This document shows positions 1 through 8,060 of a stretch of DNA of 24,959 bases, piece after piece. The first letter of the stretch is position 1. Each line of letters starts with the position of its first letter. The position numbers and the translations under genes were made by a program. The notes under the pieces are model-generated. The model had not been told where the DNA came from. It was given only the letters and a program-made list of their open reading frames with translations, and made no database searches. This DNA comes from a virus: the IMG/VR virus record IMGVR_UViG_3300034521_000165, positions 1 to 24,959 of that record; one strand, written 5' to 3'.

Positions 1-225
1 CTGCTGTGTGGCTTTAACCGGTTTGGCGACAAGCGCTGCAGCACGTTCAGCCGCTTCCAGACGCTCAATCTTGGCGCTGATATCCGTGAACTGCTGCTGC
101 AGGCTGGCAAATTCGGTTAACTGCTCCGCTGTCAGCGTACCGCCACCAGTTTCTACTGCCGCCAGTACCTGAACCTTCTGATTAATACCCGCACGTTCAC
201 GACGCAATTCTTCAATATGATCCAT
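1..225 (-). CDS. Major capsid protein, HK97 gp5-like, N-terminal part (cut by window edge)
   Basis: Seventy-five codons are visible, from an ATG at 225 to the window edge. The visible part is charged and helical (MDHIEELRRERAGINQKVQV, then a Gln/Glu-rich segment and ERLEAAERAAALVA). This is what the N-terminal scaffolding (delta) domain of HK97-type capsid proteins looks like: a coiled coil that guides procapsid assembly and is later removed by the prohead protease. Position supports the call, because the order TerS, TerL, portal, protease, capsid on one strand is the HK97 order. The fold-defining part lies outside the window, so the call rests on this segment and on synteny. Confidence 0.8.
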   Translation of the reverse strand, partial: MDHIEELRRERAGINQKVQVLAAVETGGGTLTAEQLTEFASLQQQFTDISAKIERLEAAERAAALVAKPVKATQQ

Positions 226-246
226 GTTTTTTCTCTCTTTTTGGCA

Positions 247-275
247 TAAAAAAAAGCAGCCTGTTGGCTGCTTTC
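247..275 (-). terminator. Intrinsic terminator between protease and capsid genes
   Basis: On the minus strand AGCAGCC-AACA-GGCTGCT is a perfect 7-bp stem with a 4-nt loop, followed by a run of eight T. It sits after the protease stop and before the capsid start, inside the head operon, so it would reduce or stop late transcription unless RNA polymerase is antiterminated. Confidence 0.75.
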
Positions 276-299
276 TGGTAATGACGCGTTAGCGCCGGG

Positions 300-1220
300 T
301 TACATTCTGGTTTGCAGGTCCATCGCGGCTGCCTGCAACTTTATGGAAGTGGTTTGTTGAGGTTGTTTGTACTTTGCCGCAATGGCATTAATCGCAGACT
401 GAGGATCCGAAACTTCATCAGCAAGACCAGCAGAAATGGCATCAGCGCCGAAGTAAAGTCCCGCCTGGGTATCGATTACTGCCTGCTGTTTAAGGCCACG
501 ATACTCAGCAACAGAGGAAATAAATGTCTCGTACATATCGTCGAGCATTTTGTTGAACATCGTCAGAGCCGATTCACTCAACGCGGCATGTGACGTGCCA
601 TTATTCTTGTTATCTCCCCGGTAGAGTGCAGTAAATTTTACGCCCATGATCTCTTCCAGCTTTGACGTATCCAGGTGCTCCATGATCACCCCGATAGAGC
701 CAACGCCACTGGTCTGACTGGCGACAATCTTGCTGCAGGCCGACGCGATAAAATACGCGGCAGAGAAGGCATTAAAGTTCACAATAGCGGTGATCGGTTT
801 CGTTTCTCGCGACTGATAAATATAATCAGCCAGCTCTTTGCACCCTGATGCGTGACCGCCACCGGAATTAATATCCAGAACGATTTCACTGATTGATGGG
901 TCATTTAATGCCGAATGCAGCTGGCTGCGGATTCGCTCATAGCTTGTCAGTTCGGTACACATCGCTGTAATTTGCCCGCGCCGGGGGACCAGTATCCCGT
1001 GAACAGGTATCACAGCAATATCACTGGCTGGCTGAAGCTCTTCCGGGGATGGCGAATCATCCGGATTAAGTGCCATCGTAATGACCGGATCCGTCACCGT
1101 TCCCTGAATGCGGGGAAGCAATACCGCCTTCACGGCGTCCATCGTCTGTTGTGTAGCGTAATGAGGAACGCCAAAGACCATCTCTGCCAGATGCGGCAGA
1201 TTAATTAATTTTGTTGTCAT
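300..1220 (-). CDS. Prohead protease, S49 (SppA/ClpP-like) family
   Basis: A 306-aa serine protease of peptidase family S49, expected to mature the procapsid by cutting the capsid scaffold domain (and itself). Visible family marks are the Gly-rich strand SGGGHASG (about 119-126), NAFSAAY with the likely nucleophile Ser153, TSGVGSIGV (170-178), the likely general base Lys205 in ALYRGDNKNN, and the C-terminal AGLYFGADAISAGLADEV (253-270), which matches the usual S49 ending. It lies between portal and capsid, where HK97 has its gp4 protease; here the unrelated S49 type fills that slot. The start ATG at 1220 lies 37 bases after the portal stop. Confidence 0.9.
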   Translation of the reverse strand: MTTKLINLPHLAEMVFGVPHYATQQTMDAVKAVLLPRIQGTVTDPVITMALNPDDSPSPEELQPASDIAVIPVHGILVPRRGQITAMCTELTSYERIRSQLHSALNDPSISEIVLDINSGGGHASGCKELADYIYQSRETKPITAIVNFNAFSAAYFIASACSKIVASQTSGVGSIGVIMEHLDTSKLEEIMGVKFTALYRGDNKNNGTSHAALSESALTMFNKMLDDMYETFISSVAEYRGLKQQAVIDTQAGLYFGADAISAGLADEVSDPQSAINAIAAKYKQPQQTTSIKLQAAAMDLQTRM

Positions 1221-1256
1221 GAGATATACCAGGTCAGCCCGCAGCGCGGGGAATAA

Positions 1257-2516
1257 TCAGGCTCTGGCCAGAATAGTTTCGATTTCTGCCAGTTGTTTAG
1301 CTGTTGGCGCGTTATTGCCAGGTAAGATTTGTTTACTGTCGACCATATTCAGAGGCGTCAGGTATTTATCCCCTCCGGCGATGGGAGGAAGGTTCTCCAT
1401 GCGGCGAATGTCGTTAACCGATAACCAGCCCCACTGGCGGCCTAATGCATAAGATTCATAGCGTGACTTCTGATCCCCGCGCAGCAGGCCAGAAACATTG
1501 AATTCAATGTACAGATCACCGCGCTCGCTGGGTAAAAGCAGATCGCGCATTAATGCGCCTTCATGGCGCTTCAGCCAGGCCAACAGCGTGTACATCACAA
1601 ACTGCAGCCCCTGGTGCTCAATGTTGTTATTCGTGGCTTTCGCCAGCATCTGCACCATATGAGGCGGGATTTTATAGAGCCGGCACACTTCCTCCACGCC
1701 CCACTGACGGGACTGCAACAGCTGCGCTTTCTCATTGTCCTGAGATAACTGCTTGTAGCTCATCCCTTCCTGAAGCAATGCAACAGAGAAGGCGTTTCTG
1801 ACGCCGGAATATCTGTCCGTCCACTTTGCCAGCAGGCGGTCGATAGCATCCTGGCTTTTGATCGTCGGAGCGTCTTTTGGACGCTCAATAACGCCGCTCA
1901 TCGTTGTACCACGGCGAAAGACCTGAGAAGCATGCTCTTCCACGGCGAGGTTTAGCCCAAGAACGTCTGCGTTCGTCTGGATTGGAGAGCTACCGATATA
2001 ACCATCCAACGAGAAAACCTTCACATGATGCATCATGCGCATTGGCAACGTTTCGCCAATTTCGGGGAGTTCATAATAGGGCATCCCGTCAGGCCCTTTC
2101 AGGACGATGACTTTTTTGGGATTAACCGGGATTAATTCGCGGGGATATCCTTTCCCGTCCCTGTCGATGATCGAGTAGCAATTCCCCTCCAGCCCGAGCA
2201 GGCCCTGTTGCTGCTCAAAGTATTCAAACGAGGTGTCTTTTTTATTGGGCTGGGAATGAATCAGATCATAAACAGGGTGGTCAGTCGCCCGTTCACGACC
2301 TCCGTTAGCGCCTCGCCTGTAAAGTTCACACGGCAGCTGCGCCACCGATTCTGCCAGAAGCGTTACACATGCCCGGACCGCCGATAACGCCATTGCGGTT
2401 TCAGAAGTGATAACGATCCCCGCCTTGCTCTGGCTGGAACTCACACCACCCAGCATCGCCTGCCAGAAACTACCACCAGACTGAGATTTACCCCGAAACA
2501 TCTGGGGAATGAACAT
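1257..2516 (-). CDS. Phage portal protein (HK97 gp3 type)
   Basis: A 419-aa portal protein. The family forms a dodecameric ring at one capsid vertex, through which DNA enters and leaves and to which terminase docks. Recognisable stretches are MALSAVRACVTLLAESVAQLP near residues 42-62, the segment NPKKVIVLKGPDGMPYYEL, EEVCRLYKIPPHMVQML, and the C-terminal LSVNDIRRMENLPPIAGGD, all usual in Phage_portal proteins. Length fits the family. The ATG at 2516 overlaps the stop of the small upstream gene as TAATG, so translation is probably coupled. Confidence 0.93.
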   Translation of the reverse strand: MFIPQMFRGKSQSGGSFWQAMLGGVSSSQSKAGIVITSETAMALSAVRACVTLLAESVAQLPCELYRRGANGGRERATDHPVYDLIHSQPNKKDTSFEYFEQQQGLLGLEGNCYSIIDRDGKGYPRELIPVNPKKVIVLKGPDGMPYYELPEIGETLPMRMMHHVKVFSLDGYIGSSPIQTNADVLGLNLAVEEHASQVFRRGTTMSGVIERPKDAPTIKSQDAIDRLLAKWTDRYSGVRNAFSVALLQEGMSYKQLSQDNEKAQLLQSRQWGVEEVCRLYKIPPHMVQMLAKATNNNIEHQGLQFVMYTLLAWLKRHEGALMRDLLLPSERGDLYIEFNVSGLLRGDQKSRYESYALGRQWGWLSVNDIRRMENLPPIAGGDKYLTPLNMVDSKQILPGNNAPTAKQLAEIETILARA

Positions 2517-2689
2517 TATTCACCCCCTGATTTAATTACGCTGGCAGACATTGATTTCGCGATTAAAAATGACCACAGCAGGCAGATTGAACCGCCAGTA
2601 ATAAGCCCGGCTGCAGGTGAAATAAGCCAGGCACCGGCAGACAGTAACGCGGCTCCGGCGAGGCCGATAAAAAAACTTAAAAACGTCAT
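2516..2689 (-). CDS. Small membrane protein between TerL and portal (57 aa)
   Basis: A 57-codon gene that fills the space between terminase and portal exactly. Its ATG (2689-2687) overlaps the TerL stop as TAATG, and its own TAA overlaps the portal ATG the same way. The product begins [20 protein letters not shown] and is almost entirely hydrophobic through residue 44, giving two likely membrane helices split near SPAAG, and ends in a short polar tail (KSMSASVIKSGGE). The tight coupling on both sides argues that it is really translated. Its function is unknown; small membrane proteins at this spot occur in related prophages. Confidence 0.75.
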   Translation of the reverse strand: MTFLSFFIGLAGAALLSAGAWLISPAAGLITGGSICLLWSFLIAKSMSASVIKSGGE

Positions 2690-4416
2690 TAGCATGCTAC
2701 ATCTTCCTCGTCGTAAACGGATGAATTACTCGCCCGGCTATTCAACATTGCCCGTCCGATTGCCATAATCAGCGAAACCGCGCCATCGATTTTGTTTTCG
2801 TTCTGCTCTTTGATGGGTTTAACCACATCGTCATTACCGGGCAAATACTTCCCGACGACGTTGCTGATACACCAGCTCATAATCGGGTTCCCGTCGTGAT
2901 GAAAGCGGCCTGACTCAATGGCGGCTTCCAGCTCCTTCGTCGGATCAGACATATTGGTGTAGTTCTGAACAATAGTGATCGGATTAAGGCTTTCATCAGC
3001 CAGATCATGTGAAAGCCCCGTCGCGCCGAACGGGTCAATCGGTGACTCACTGACTGGGTTGAGCTTGTTTGCCGCCTTGGCCTCTTCAAGGATGTAGCGG
3101 TAATCAACTTCAGCGCCATCAGTAACTGTAAGCAGTCCCATTTCAACCCATTTCTGAAATCGCTCCGCAGTACGACGATCTTCGTTCTTTTCAACGCTGA
3201 ATACTGCGTCGTAGGGAACCCAGAAGCGGGGAGCAACGCTGTAGTAATGTGTCTTGCCGTCAATTTCCCTGGTGAACAACCGCGCCATACTGTTCATATC
3301 CAGCTTGCGCGCCAAGTCGAAAGACAGAACACATGGCTGTCCTTCGAATTGCTCCAGCGTAAGTGTCTTATCCTCACAGTTCTGCCAAGAAACCAGGTTG
3401 TAGAAAGCGGCACGGGCTGCAACCCAGATGTTGAGGTGTTTAGTTTTAAATACACCAGCCTGACGGGCGTTATTAATAGCTCTCTGTTGCTGGCTGAGGA
3501 GAAAGTCACGATAGACCGACACGCCCATATTCGGGTTAGCTTTTTCCAGCACTTTAGGATCGGTCCAGTCATCCCCCTCGTCGACGGTGTATATCACGCC
3601 GAACAATTCCTCATTCGGTACTGTGCCGTTCAGCATCTCAATCACTTCACGCCGTTTGTCGTAGCATGGACCCTCAATGTTGTAACCCGCCGTCGTGATC
3701 GCCCACATTAGTGGTTGTCGCCGCGCCCCCATACCCGTCAGCATAGTGGTGTAGAGCGAATCTGTGGGATGTTCGTGATACTCGTCAACAATCGCACAGT
3801 GCGGTGAAGCGCCGTCCCCAGGGTTACCAATCAGCGGCTCAAAACGCGCGCCATCTTCTGGCCGGTTCAGGTTGGACGCATTAACTTCAATCCCGAACGC
3901 TTCCACCAGCAGCGGGGTGCGCTTACACATCAGACGAGCTGGTCTGAATACTTCCCACGCCTGTTTTTCAGTTGTGGCCCCGGAATATACTTCAGCGCCA
4001 AACTCGTTATCACAGGTAAAACAGTACAGCGCCACACCTGCCGAAATAGCTGATTTCCCATTTTTACGCGGTATCTCCGTGTAAACCTCGCGAAATCGTC
4101 GAAGCTTCGACCCTTTCTGGACCCAGCCAAAGGCGCAGCACACAATAAACAGTTGCCATGCCTCCAGAGTGATCGGCATCCGCTTGAATGCCCACTCTCC
4201 TTTTGTATGTGGCAACAACTGGATAAATTTCGCGGCCTTTTCTGCCATGTCTTTATCGAAGCGGTAACGAAATTTCTTACTCTTTTCAGCCGCCATGTCA
4301 TCGATATGACGCTGGCAGGCCTGAATGACAAACTGGCACGCCGGAATTTTCCCCCGCACAACGTTGCGGGCGTATTGATTCGCGGCGTTTACGTTGGGGT
4401 ACGATTTCCGGCTCAT
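2689..4416 (-). CDS. Terminase large subunit (Terminase_1 family)
   Basis: A 575-aa DNA-packaging motor and nuclease. ATPase part: Walker A PRKNGKS (116-122), Walker B CAIVDE (207-212) and the coupling-type motif AITTAG (239-244). Nuclease part: the acidic residue of VLSFDLA (Asp367), an acidic central patch around Asp461-Asp471, and a late Asp in [11 protein letters not shown] (Asp544), consistent with the RNase H-like metal site. The enzyme cuts concatemeric DNA at the cos or pac site and pumps it into the procapsid through the portal. The start overlaps the TerS stop by four bases (ATGA). Confidence 0.95.
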   Translation of the reverse strand: MSRKSYPNVNAANQYARNVVRGKIPACQFVIQACQRHIDDMAAEKSKKFRYRFDKDMAEKAAKFIQLLPHTKGEWAFKRMPITLEAWQLFIVCCAFGWVQKGSKLRRFREVYTEIPRKNGKSAISAGVALYCFTCDNEFGAEVYSGATTEKQAWEVFRPARLMCKRTPLLVEAFGIEVNASNLNRPEDGARFEPLIGNPGDGASPHCAIVDEYHEHPTDSLYTTMLTGMGARRQPLMWAITTAGYNIEGPCYDKRREVIEMLNGTVPNEELFGVIYTVDEGDDWTDPKVLEKANPNMGVSVYRDFLLSQQQRAINNARQAGVFKTKHLNIWVAARAAFYNLVSWQNCEDKTLTLEQFEGQPCVLSFDLARKLDMNSMARLFTREIDGKTHYYSVAPRFWVPYDAVFSVEKNEDRRTAERFQKWVEMGLLTVTDGAEVDYRYILEEAKAANKLNPVSESPIDPFGATGLSHDLADESLNPITIVQNYTNMSDPTKELEAAIESGRFHHDGNPIMSWCISNVVGKYLPGNDDVVKPIKEQNENKIDGAVSLIMAIGRAMLNSRASNSSVYDEEDVAC

Positions 4417-4910
4417 GAGTTGATCATCTTCAGGAATGGGTTAGAGGTTTTCTTCTGTCCGGCAAGGCCGATTAGGCGTTGTCGACTGCTGGGATCAAGG
4501 CCAAGCATGGAGCCGGTAGAGCTCATCTCCGATTCCTGCTCTTTCTTTGCGGTTAGCTCAGGGTTTTTTATCTTCCCCCCCATAGCACCAGTGACAGTCA
4601 GCCCTTCTCTGGCGATATTTTTAACCGCCCTGCGCCAGAACTCATATGCAACACACCAGCGCTCAAGTACGGCAAGATCGGTAACACACAGTAATCCCTG
4701 TCCACATAATTCTTTCGTGGTCAGTTCCCACATGACGGCCGCCATTGGCAAACCATCATCCTCAGAAAACCAGTCAGGTGGTTCCACACCTTTAATCGGT
4801 GTGAATACAGGTTCCTCTTTATTCAGGGCTCGTTTGCCGGGGTTCCCTGCCAGCTCCTTGCGCGCCGTTGGCTTGGGGCGACGCCCGGAACGCCCCGCCG
4901 TTCCAGCCAT
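4413..4910 (-). CDS. Terminase small subunit, P27 family
   Basis: A 165-aa DNA-recognition subunit of terminase. It opens with the basic Gly/Arg/Pro-rich tail typical of P27-type small subunits ([20 protein letters not shown]), followed by [10 protein letters not shown] and the helical core [21 protein letters not shown]. It binds the packaging site and loads the large subunit. The start chosen is the ATG at 4910, with AGGAG eight bases upstream; an in-frame GTG three codons earlier overlaps that ribosome site and is less likely. It ends in a four-base overlap with TerL. Confidence 0.88.
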   Translation of the reverse strand: MAGTAGRSGRRPKPTARKELAGNPGKRALNKEEPVFTPIKGVEPPDWFSEDDGLPMAAVMWELTTKELCGQGLLCVTDLAVLERWCVAYEFWRRAVKNIAREGLTVTGAMGGKIKNPELTAKKEQESEMSSTGSMLGLDPSSRQRLIGLAGQKKTSNPFLKMINS

Positions 4911-5124
4911 AAGCGACACTCCTGGTTAAATTTCATTTTTCGCGGGTATAAAAATACGAGGAAGCGGGCAGTCCTAAAGAGCGAAAGGTGTCAGGGATTT
5001 GATCCCCCCTCCCCCTTGAAGATGACAGCAAGAAAGCATGCAAAAGCAGATACTGGTCATCCATCAGGATGTTCAGCATAGTGTCTTCAGTTAATCTCAA
5101 TAAATAAACGATGGAGTCTAAGAA
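4911..5124. other. Non-coding stretch upstream of TerS; candidate packaging (cos) region
   Basis: No gene is seen here. The stretch contains a pure C-tract CCCCCCTCCCCC at 5004-5015 (G-rich on the packaging-gene strand) and lies just upstream of the small terminase gene, where HK97-like phages keep cos. The HNH gene that normally sits next to it has been moved away by the plus-strand gene at 5125. No cut site can be recognised by eye. Confidence 0.4.
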
Positions 5125-5640
5125 ATGGATAAAACTAGAAAATATGATAGAGCCTTACAACTTGAGATCCTCAACGCTCTTATAGATTGTGCTCCTAACT
5201 CTTTAAACAAGGCACAGGAGCGAGACCTCATTGAGAAGTTTGATAACTATGATCACTTTGTGGCGTGCATGCTATATCTTGAAATGCATAGTCTTGTTTC
5301 TACACCCTTCGTACGCAGCGAAACCATGGCTGGCGTTGATTTTATCTTCAACGCCCCATACTGCAACATTACAGAGAAAGGAATTGATTTTCTTCTTGAT
5401 GATGGCGGCTTAAGTGCAATCCTTAAGGTTCAAATAGTTCGGTTACACAATGACACGATTGTTGCCCTTGAGGATATAATCCGTGTCGCAAATATATCTG
5501 AAGATCAGAAGAAGGGATTGATTTCAAAACTCCGAGAGCTTCCGGGAGACGCCATAAAACATTTGACCCTACAGTTACTGACTCAGGGGGTTCTGAATCT
5601 GCCGAACGCACTTCGACTAATTCAAACAACCCTCCAGTAG
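5125..5640 (+). CDS. Unknown 171-aa cargo protein inserted between HNH and TerS
   Basis: Not recognised as a named family. The frame opens with ATG after GGAG (eight-base spacing) and opposes all structural genes around it. The first half reads like a winged-helix fold: helices at LQLEILNALID and NYDHFVACMLYLEM, then CNITEKGIDFLLDDGG, a frequent end of such domains. The second half is helical (ALEDIIRVANI, EDQKKGLISKLRELPGDAIKHL), as in an oligomerisation module. It is more AT-rich in look than the terminase genes and breaks the usual HNH-TerS neighbourhood, so it is probably an acquired cargo gene expressed by itself. Function unknown. Confidence 0.7.
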   Translation: MDKTRKYDRALQLEILNALIDCAPNSLNKAQERDLIEKFDNYDHFVACMLYLEMHSLVSTPFVRSETMAGVDFIFNAPYCNITEKGIDFLLDDGGLSAILKVQIVRLHNDTIVALEDIIRVANISEDQKKGLISKLRELPGDAIKHLTLQLLTQGVLNLPNALRLIQTTLQ

Positions 5641-5775
5641 GGCTAAACTCGTCAGAGGGGCGAATTAACTCAAATTTGCCCCATCCCAGTGTTTTACTCA
5701 AAAACACCCAAAATTCCTTCCGGGTATCTGCATGAATGTAGAAACTGTTCTTATGCATTACAACAGTGAATATTA

Positions 5776-6138
5776 TCATCGAGTACGTTCTCTTGCTGTC
5801 TTTGCTCTGTGGCATTCCCAGCACAACGACTCAAGGTTGGAATCGTCATCAGTACCGCCATGAGCTTTTGGAATGATGTGGTCAACGCTTGCCGCTTTCT
5901 TCGCTATCCTCTGTCGGCGATGGTTCTGACACAGGTATTTATCACGCTGAAGGATACACGCTCGTTTAATTTCCCAGAGTCGCCCGTATCCACGTTCTTG
6001 CCTACTCTTTCCTGACTGATAATTCCGCCAGCCGTCACCAGCATGCTGCTGTCGGTGTTGGTCACAATATCCGCTGACATCATTGGTGATTGCCGCACAC
6101 CCTTTGTGTCGGCATGGGCGTTTAGCACGTGCTGGCAT
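5776..6138 (-). CDS. HNH endonuclease (HK97 gp74-like)
   Basis: A 120-aa HNH nuclease. It has an N-terminal Cys/His set (CRHKGC 9-14, YCDQH 24-28) and the HNH core: YLCQNH, then VDHIIPKAHGG (85-95), DSNLESLCWECHRAKT (99-114), giving the His, Asn and His of the motif. In HK97-like phages the HNH protein works with terminase to cut cos. The start is the ATG at 6138, with AGGA seven to eight bases upstream; earlier in-frame ATGs have worse spacing. Its normal neighbour TerS is now separated by a foreign plus-strand gene. Confidence 0.88.
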   Translation of the reverse strand: MPARAKRPCRHKGCAAITNDVSGYCDQHRQQHAGDGWRNYQSGKSRQERGYGRLWEIKRACILQRDKYLCQNHRRQRIAKKAASVDHIIPKAHGGTDDDSNLESLCWECHRAKTARERTR

Positions 6139-6284
6139 CGGCATAGTCCTGTTTGTTGGATACAAATTGTGTAATAAGCGGAAAGTAAAAATGAACCAGT
6201 AGCTGATTAAAAGTTCTCATAAATAGCGAGAATCTGCGCAGTTCTTGCCCCGTAACATCACGGATTACCAGAAAGAAATAAAAA

Positions 6285-6299
6285 TGATAATTATTATCA
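6285..6299. promoter_or_regulatory. Fur-type operator (perfect 7-1-7 palindrome)
   Basis: TGATAAT-T-ATTATCA is a perfect palindrome matching the 7-1-7 core of the Fur box. It lies about 115 bases upstream of the cytochrome b561 start in an AT-rich, gene-free leader. This predicts repression with iron and expression when iron is scarce. The exact promoter hexamers are not clear; TTACCA at 6265-6270 could be a -35. Confidence 0.65.
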
Positions 6300-6412
6300 A
6301 AATATTCAAGTAAGATCGCTGGAATAACAAATTCTTAATCTCTCAACAAAATAAGGATTTGTTAAGCTTCATGATTTATGGTCGATGTAACACCCCGTTT
6401 GAGGCAAGAATA

Positions 6413-6952
6413 ATGGTCAAATTCTCAAAACTTCAGATTCGCTTACACTGGCTAACCCTGATATTAATAGCGATAACCTATGCAGCTATGGAGCTTCGTG
6501 GCTGGTTTCCCAAAGGCAGCAACACCTACCTTCTCATGAAAGAAACACATTATAATGTTGGGGTGTTTGTCTGGTTTTTAATGATAATACGATTAATTAT
6601 TAAACATAAGTATCATGACCCAGCCATCATTCCACCCCCACCAGCCTGGCAGATGATGGCGGCTAAAATAATGCATATCCTGCTGTACATTTCTTTTTTG
6701 GCTCTGCCATTATTAGGTATTACAATTATGGCTTACGGTGGGAAGGACTGGAGTTTCTTAAGTTTTAACATTGCACCTTTCGTTACTCCTGACGGGGAAA
6801 CAAAATCACTTATTAAAGATATTCACGAAACACTGGCAAACGTCGGATACTTTTTAATCGCAGCGCATGCAGGTGCAGCGTTATTTCATCACTACGTCCA
6901 GAAAGATAACACTCTTTTGAGAATGATCCCTGATTGTAACGATAAGAAATAA
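6413..6952 (+). CDS. cybB: Cytochrome b561 family protein (CybB-like)
   Basis: A 179-aa integral membrane di-haem cytochrome of the bacterial b561 (CybB) family, which moves electrons at the inner membrane, with quinone as likely partner. It has four hydrophobic segments and the expected conserved histidines: RLHW (His12), ETHYNVG (His44), DIHETL and AAHAGAALFHH near the C terminus. Its length is close to the E. coli protein. The ATG at 6413 is chosen because GAGG lies eight bases upstream; a longer frame from a TTG at 6359 has no such support. It is a plus-strand cargo gene behind a Fur-type box and is followed by a large hairpin. Confidence 0.9.
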   Translation: MVKFSKLQIRLHWLTLILIAITYAAMELRGWFPKGSNTYLLMKETHYNVGVFVWFLMIIRLIIKHKYHDPAIIPPPPAWQMMAAKIMHILLYISFLALPLLGITIMAYGGKDWSFLSFNIAPFVTPDGETKSLIKDIHETLANVGYFLIAAHAGAALFHHYVQKDNTLLRMIPDCNDKK

Positions 6953-6961
6953 ATACAAATT

Positions 6962-7216
6962 TTAATGTTTAACATTACAGCAGGCACTCAGTGAATGCCT
7001 GCTGTAATGCCTGTAGTATTCGAGTTGCAACACACCGTGCTCAAGTAACTCTGAGTAGGCGATCAGCCCTGTGTATTCGGGGATAGAGCTACCGTCATCA
7101 GCATCAAATGCTGGAATGGTTGAGTGAAAAATCAAAAATGCGCCAAATCTCGCGCAGCACGCCGCCCCGTGGCAGAGCCCTCCTCCAGGAGAACCTTCTT
7201 CGCTGATGGTTTTCAT
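6962..7216 (-). CDS. Possible small protein, 84 aa, doubtful
   Basis: An ATG with AGGG four bases upstream opens a frame beginning MKTISEEGSPGGGLCH and containing SIPEYTGLIAYSELLEHG. No family is recognised. Its last 13 codons lie entirely inside the inverted repeat at 6973-7009, which suggests a truncated gene or a chance frame rather than an intact protein. It is convergent with the cytochrome gene. Confidence 0.3.
   Translation of the reverse strand: MKTISEEGSPGGGLCHGAACCARFGAFLIFHSTIPAFDADDGSSIPEYTGLIAYSELLEHGVLQLEYYRHYSRHSLSACCNVKH
6973..7009 (+). terminator. Large inverted repeat after cybB, possible terminator
   Basis: CATTACAGCAGGCA and TGCCTGCTGTAATG form a perfect 14-bp stem around the 9-base loop CTCAGTGAA, starting 20 bases after the cytochrome stop. 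There is no T-run after it, so it may be a 3'-end stabiliser rather than a full intrinsic terminator. Most of the same sequence recurs at 8061-8098. Confidence 0.5.
6973..7010 (+). repeat. 38-bp imperfect direct repeat, copy 1
   Basis: This sequence matches 8061-8098 at 33 of 38 positions when aligned by eye without gaps, including an unbroken CACTCAGTGAATGCCTGCTG. Copy 1 forms the full inverted repeat; copy 2 has lost most of the left arm. The pair brackets about 1.05 kb of cargo DNA. Confidence 0.75.
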
Positions 7217-7300
7217 CCAACCCTATCTGATGATATAAACGCAATCAAACCGTTACATTTCGGTTTGAACATCATTAATTCATAACTAAGGAACAGTATC

Positions 7301-7435
7301 GTGAAATATTTCGCATTAATTTCAGTTCTTCTACTTTCTGCATGCGCAGGCCCTGCTGGATCTTACTGGGGCGTTACACCAGCAAATTCGGACATCTGCC
7401 CTTCCGGGCAATCAGCCTCAGGTGAGTGCCGTTAA
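7301..7435 (+). CDS. Tiny lipoprotein (44 aa)
   Basis: A GTG start with AAGGA eight bases upstream opens a 44-codon frame. The product begins MKYFALISVLLLSACAGPAG: a short basic start, a hydrophobic core and the lipobox LSAC, with Cys15 as the lipidated residue. The mature peptide would be only 30 residues, with two further Cys (SDICPSGQSASGECR) that could pair. Similar very small lipoproteins are common as prophage cargo; the function of this one is unknown. It is divergent from the doubtful frame at 6962-7216 and convergent with 7605-8033. Confidence 0.7.
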   Translation: MKYFALISVLLLSACAGPAGSYWGVTPANSDICPSGQSASGECR

Positions 7436-7548
7436 ATTTTATGTTCTTTCAAGTGTGAGTCTGTCGCACTGTAAAACCGCCAGGAGTTAGCGGATTACCC
7501 TGGCTCACTACTGAAAGACTTTCTTTGATGTGCACATGCGACCAGAAT

Positions 7549-7574
7549 AAAAAAGCCCCGCATATGCGAGGCTC
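7549..7574 (-). terminator. Intrinsic terminator for the gene at 7605-8033
   Basis: On the minus strand AGCCTCGC-ATAT-GCGGGGCT is an 8-bp stem (one G-T pair) followed by a run of T. It lies 31 bases after the stop of the upstream minus-strand gene. Confidence 0.8.
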
Positions 7575-7604
7575 CTGATATTTCTGTTTATTTGATGCAA
7601 ACAG

Positions 7605-8033
7605 CTACTCTAGAGTAATAAGTGTGCCATTCACGTCACGTCGCCAGTCCTCTAAAGACTCAGGCTGCCATTCAAGTGCAATAACAGCTTTTAACTTGGG
7701 AATGCTAGATGTGATTGCTCTGATGGCCTTTTCTTGCGGCCATAGAAACACTACGACTCCCTGAAATCCCAATCCGATTTCAGCTGCAGATTTTGTCGTC
7801 ATTAAGTGAACATCAACCGAGCATATCATCACGCGTCGATTTTTATTAAGTGCAGCAAAAGCAGTGACCCCAATTGCGCCTCGTAAACAACTTGAGTCCC
7901 TCGCTTGGCTAAATGTGCTCACCACAAGAATCAGCTTTTTATTTTCTTCCTTAGCCAACGCAAGCCCTCTAAGAATTGCTTCTTTCGTGGCCTTCAGATT
8001 GTCACCGGATGGTCGAATTAAATAGAATTTCAC
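7605..8033 (-). CDS. Unknown alpha/beta protein, 142 aa
   Basis: Family not recognised. The GTG at 8033 is taken as the start because GAGG precedes it by six bases; an earlier in-frame GTG at 8045 overlaps that site. The product begins MKFYLIRPSGDNLKAT and alternates strands and helices: KLILVVST, GAIGVTAFAALN, RRVMICSVDVHLMTT, GVVVFLWPQEKAI, KAVIALEWQPE. This looks like a small Rossmann-like domain, with no P-loop or obvious catalytic motif. It has its own terminator and is flanked by plus-strand cargo genes. It lies inside the segment bracketed by the 38-bp direct repeats. Confidence 0.65.
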   Translation of the reverse strand: MKFYLIRPSGDNLKATKEAILRGLALAKEENKKLILVVSTFSQARDSSCLRGAIGVTAFAALNKNRRVMICSVDVHLMTTKSAAEIGLGFQGVVVFLWPQEKAIRAITSSIPKLKAVIALEWQPESLEDWRRDVNGTLITLE

Positions 8034-8060
8034 TGGTAACCTCACGTCGATTTACCCTGA

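Noticed and set aside
3247-3711. Plus-strand open frame inside the TerL gene
   Set aside because: Antisense shadow without a ribosome site or recognisable protein features.
4153-4929. Long plus-strand open frame (258 codons) over the terminase genes
   Set aside because: It is antisense to TerS and TerL, both certain from motifs, and its translation shows no domain; a shadow of coding sequence.
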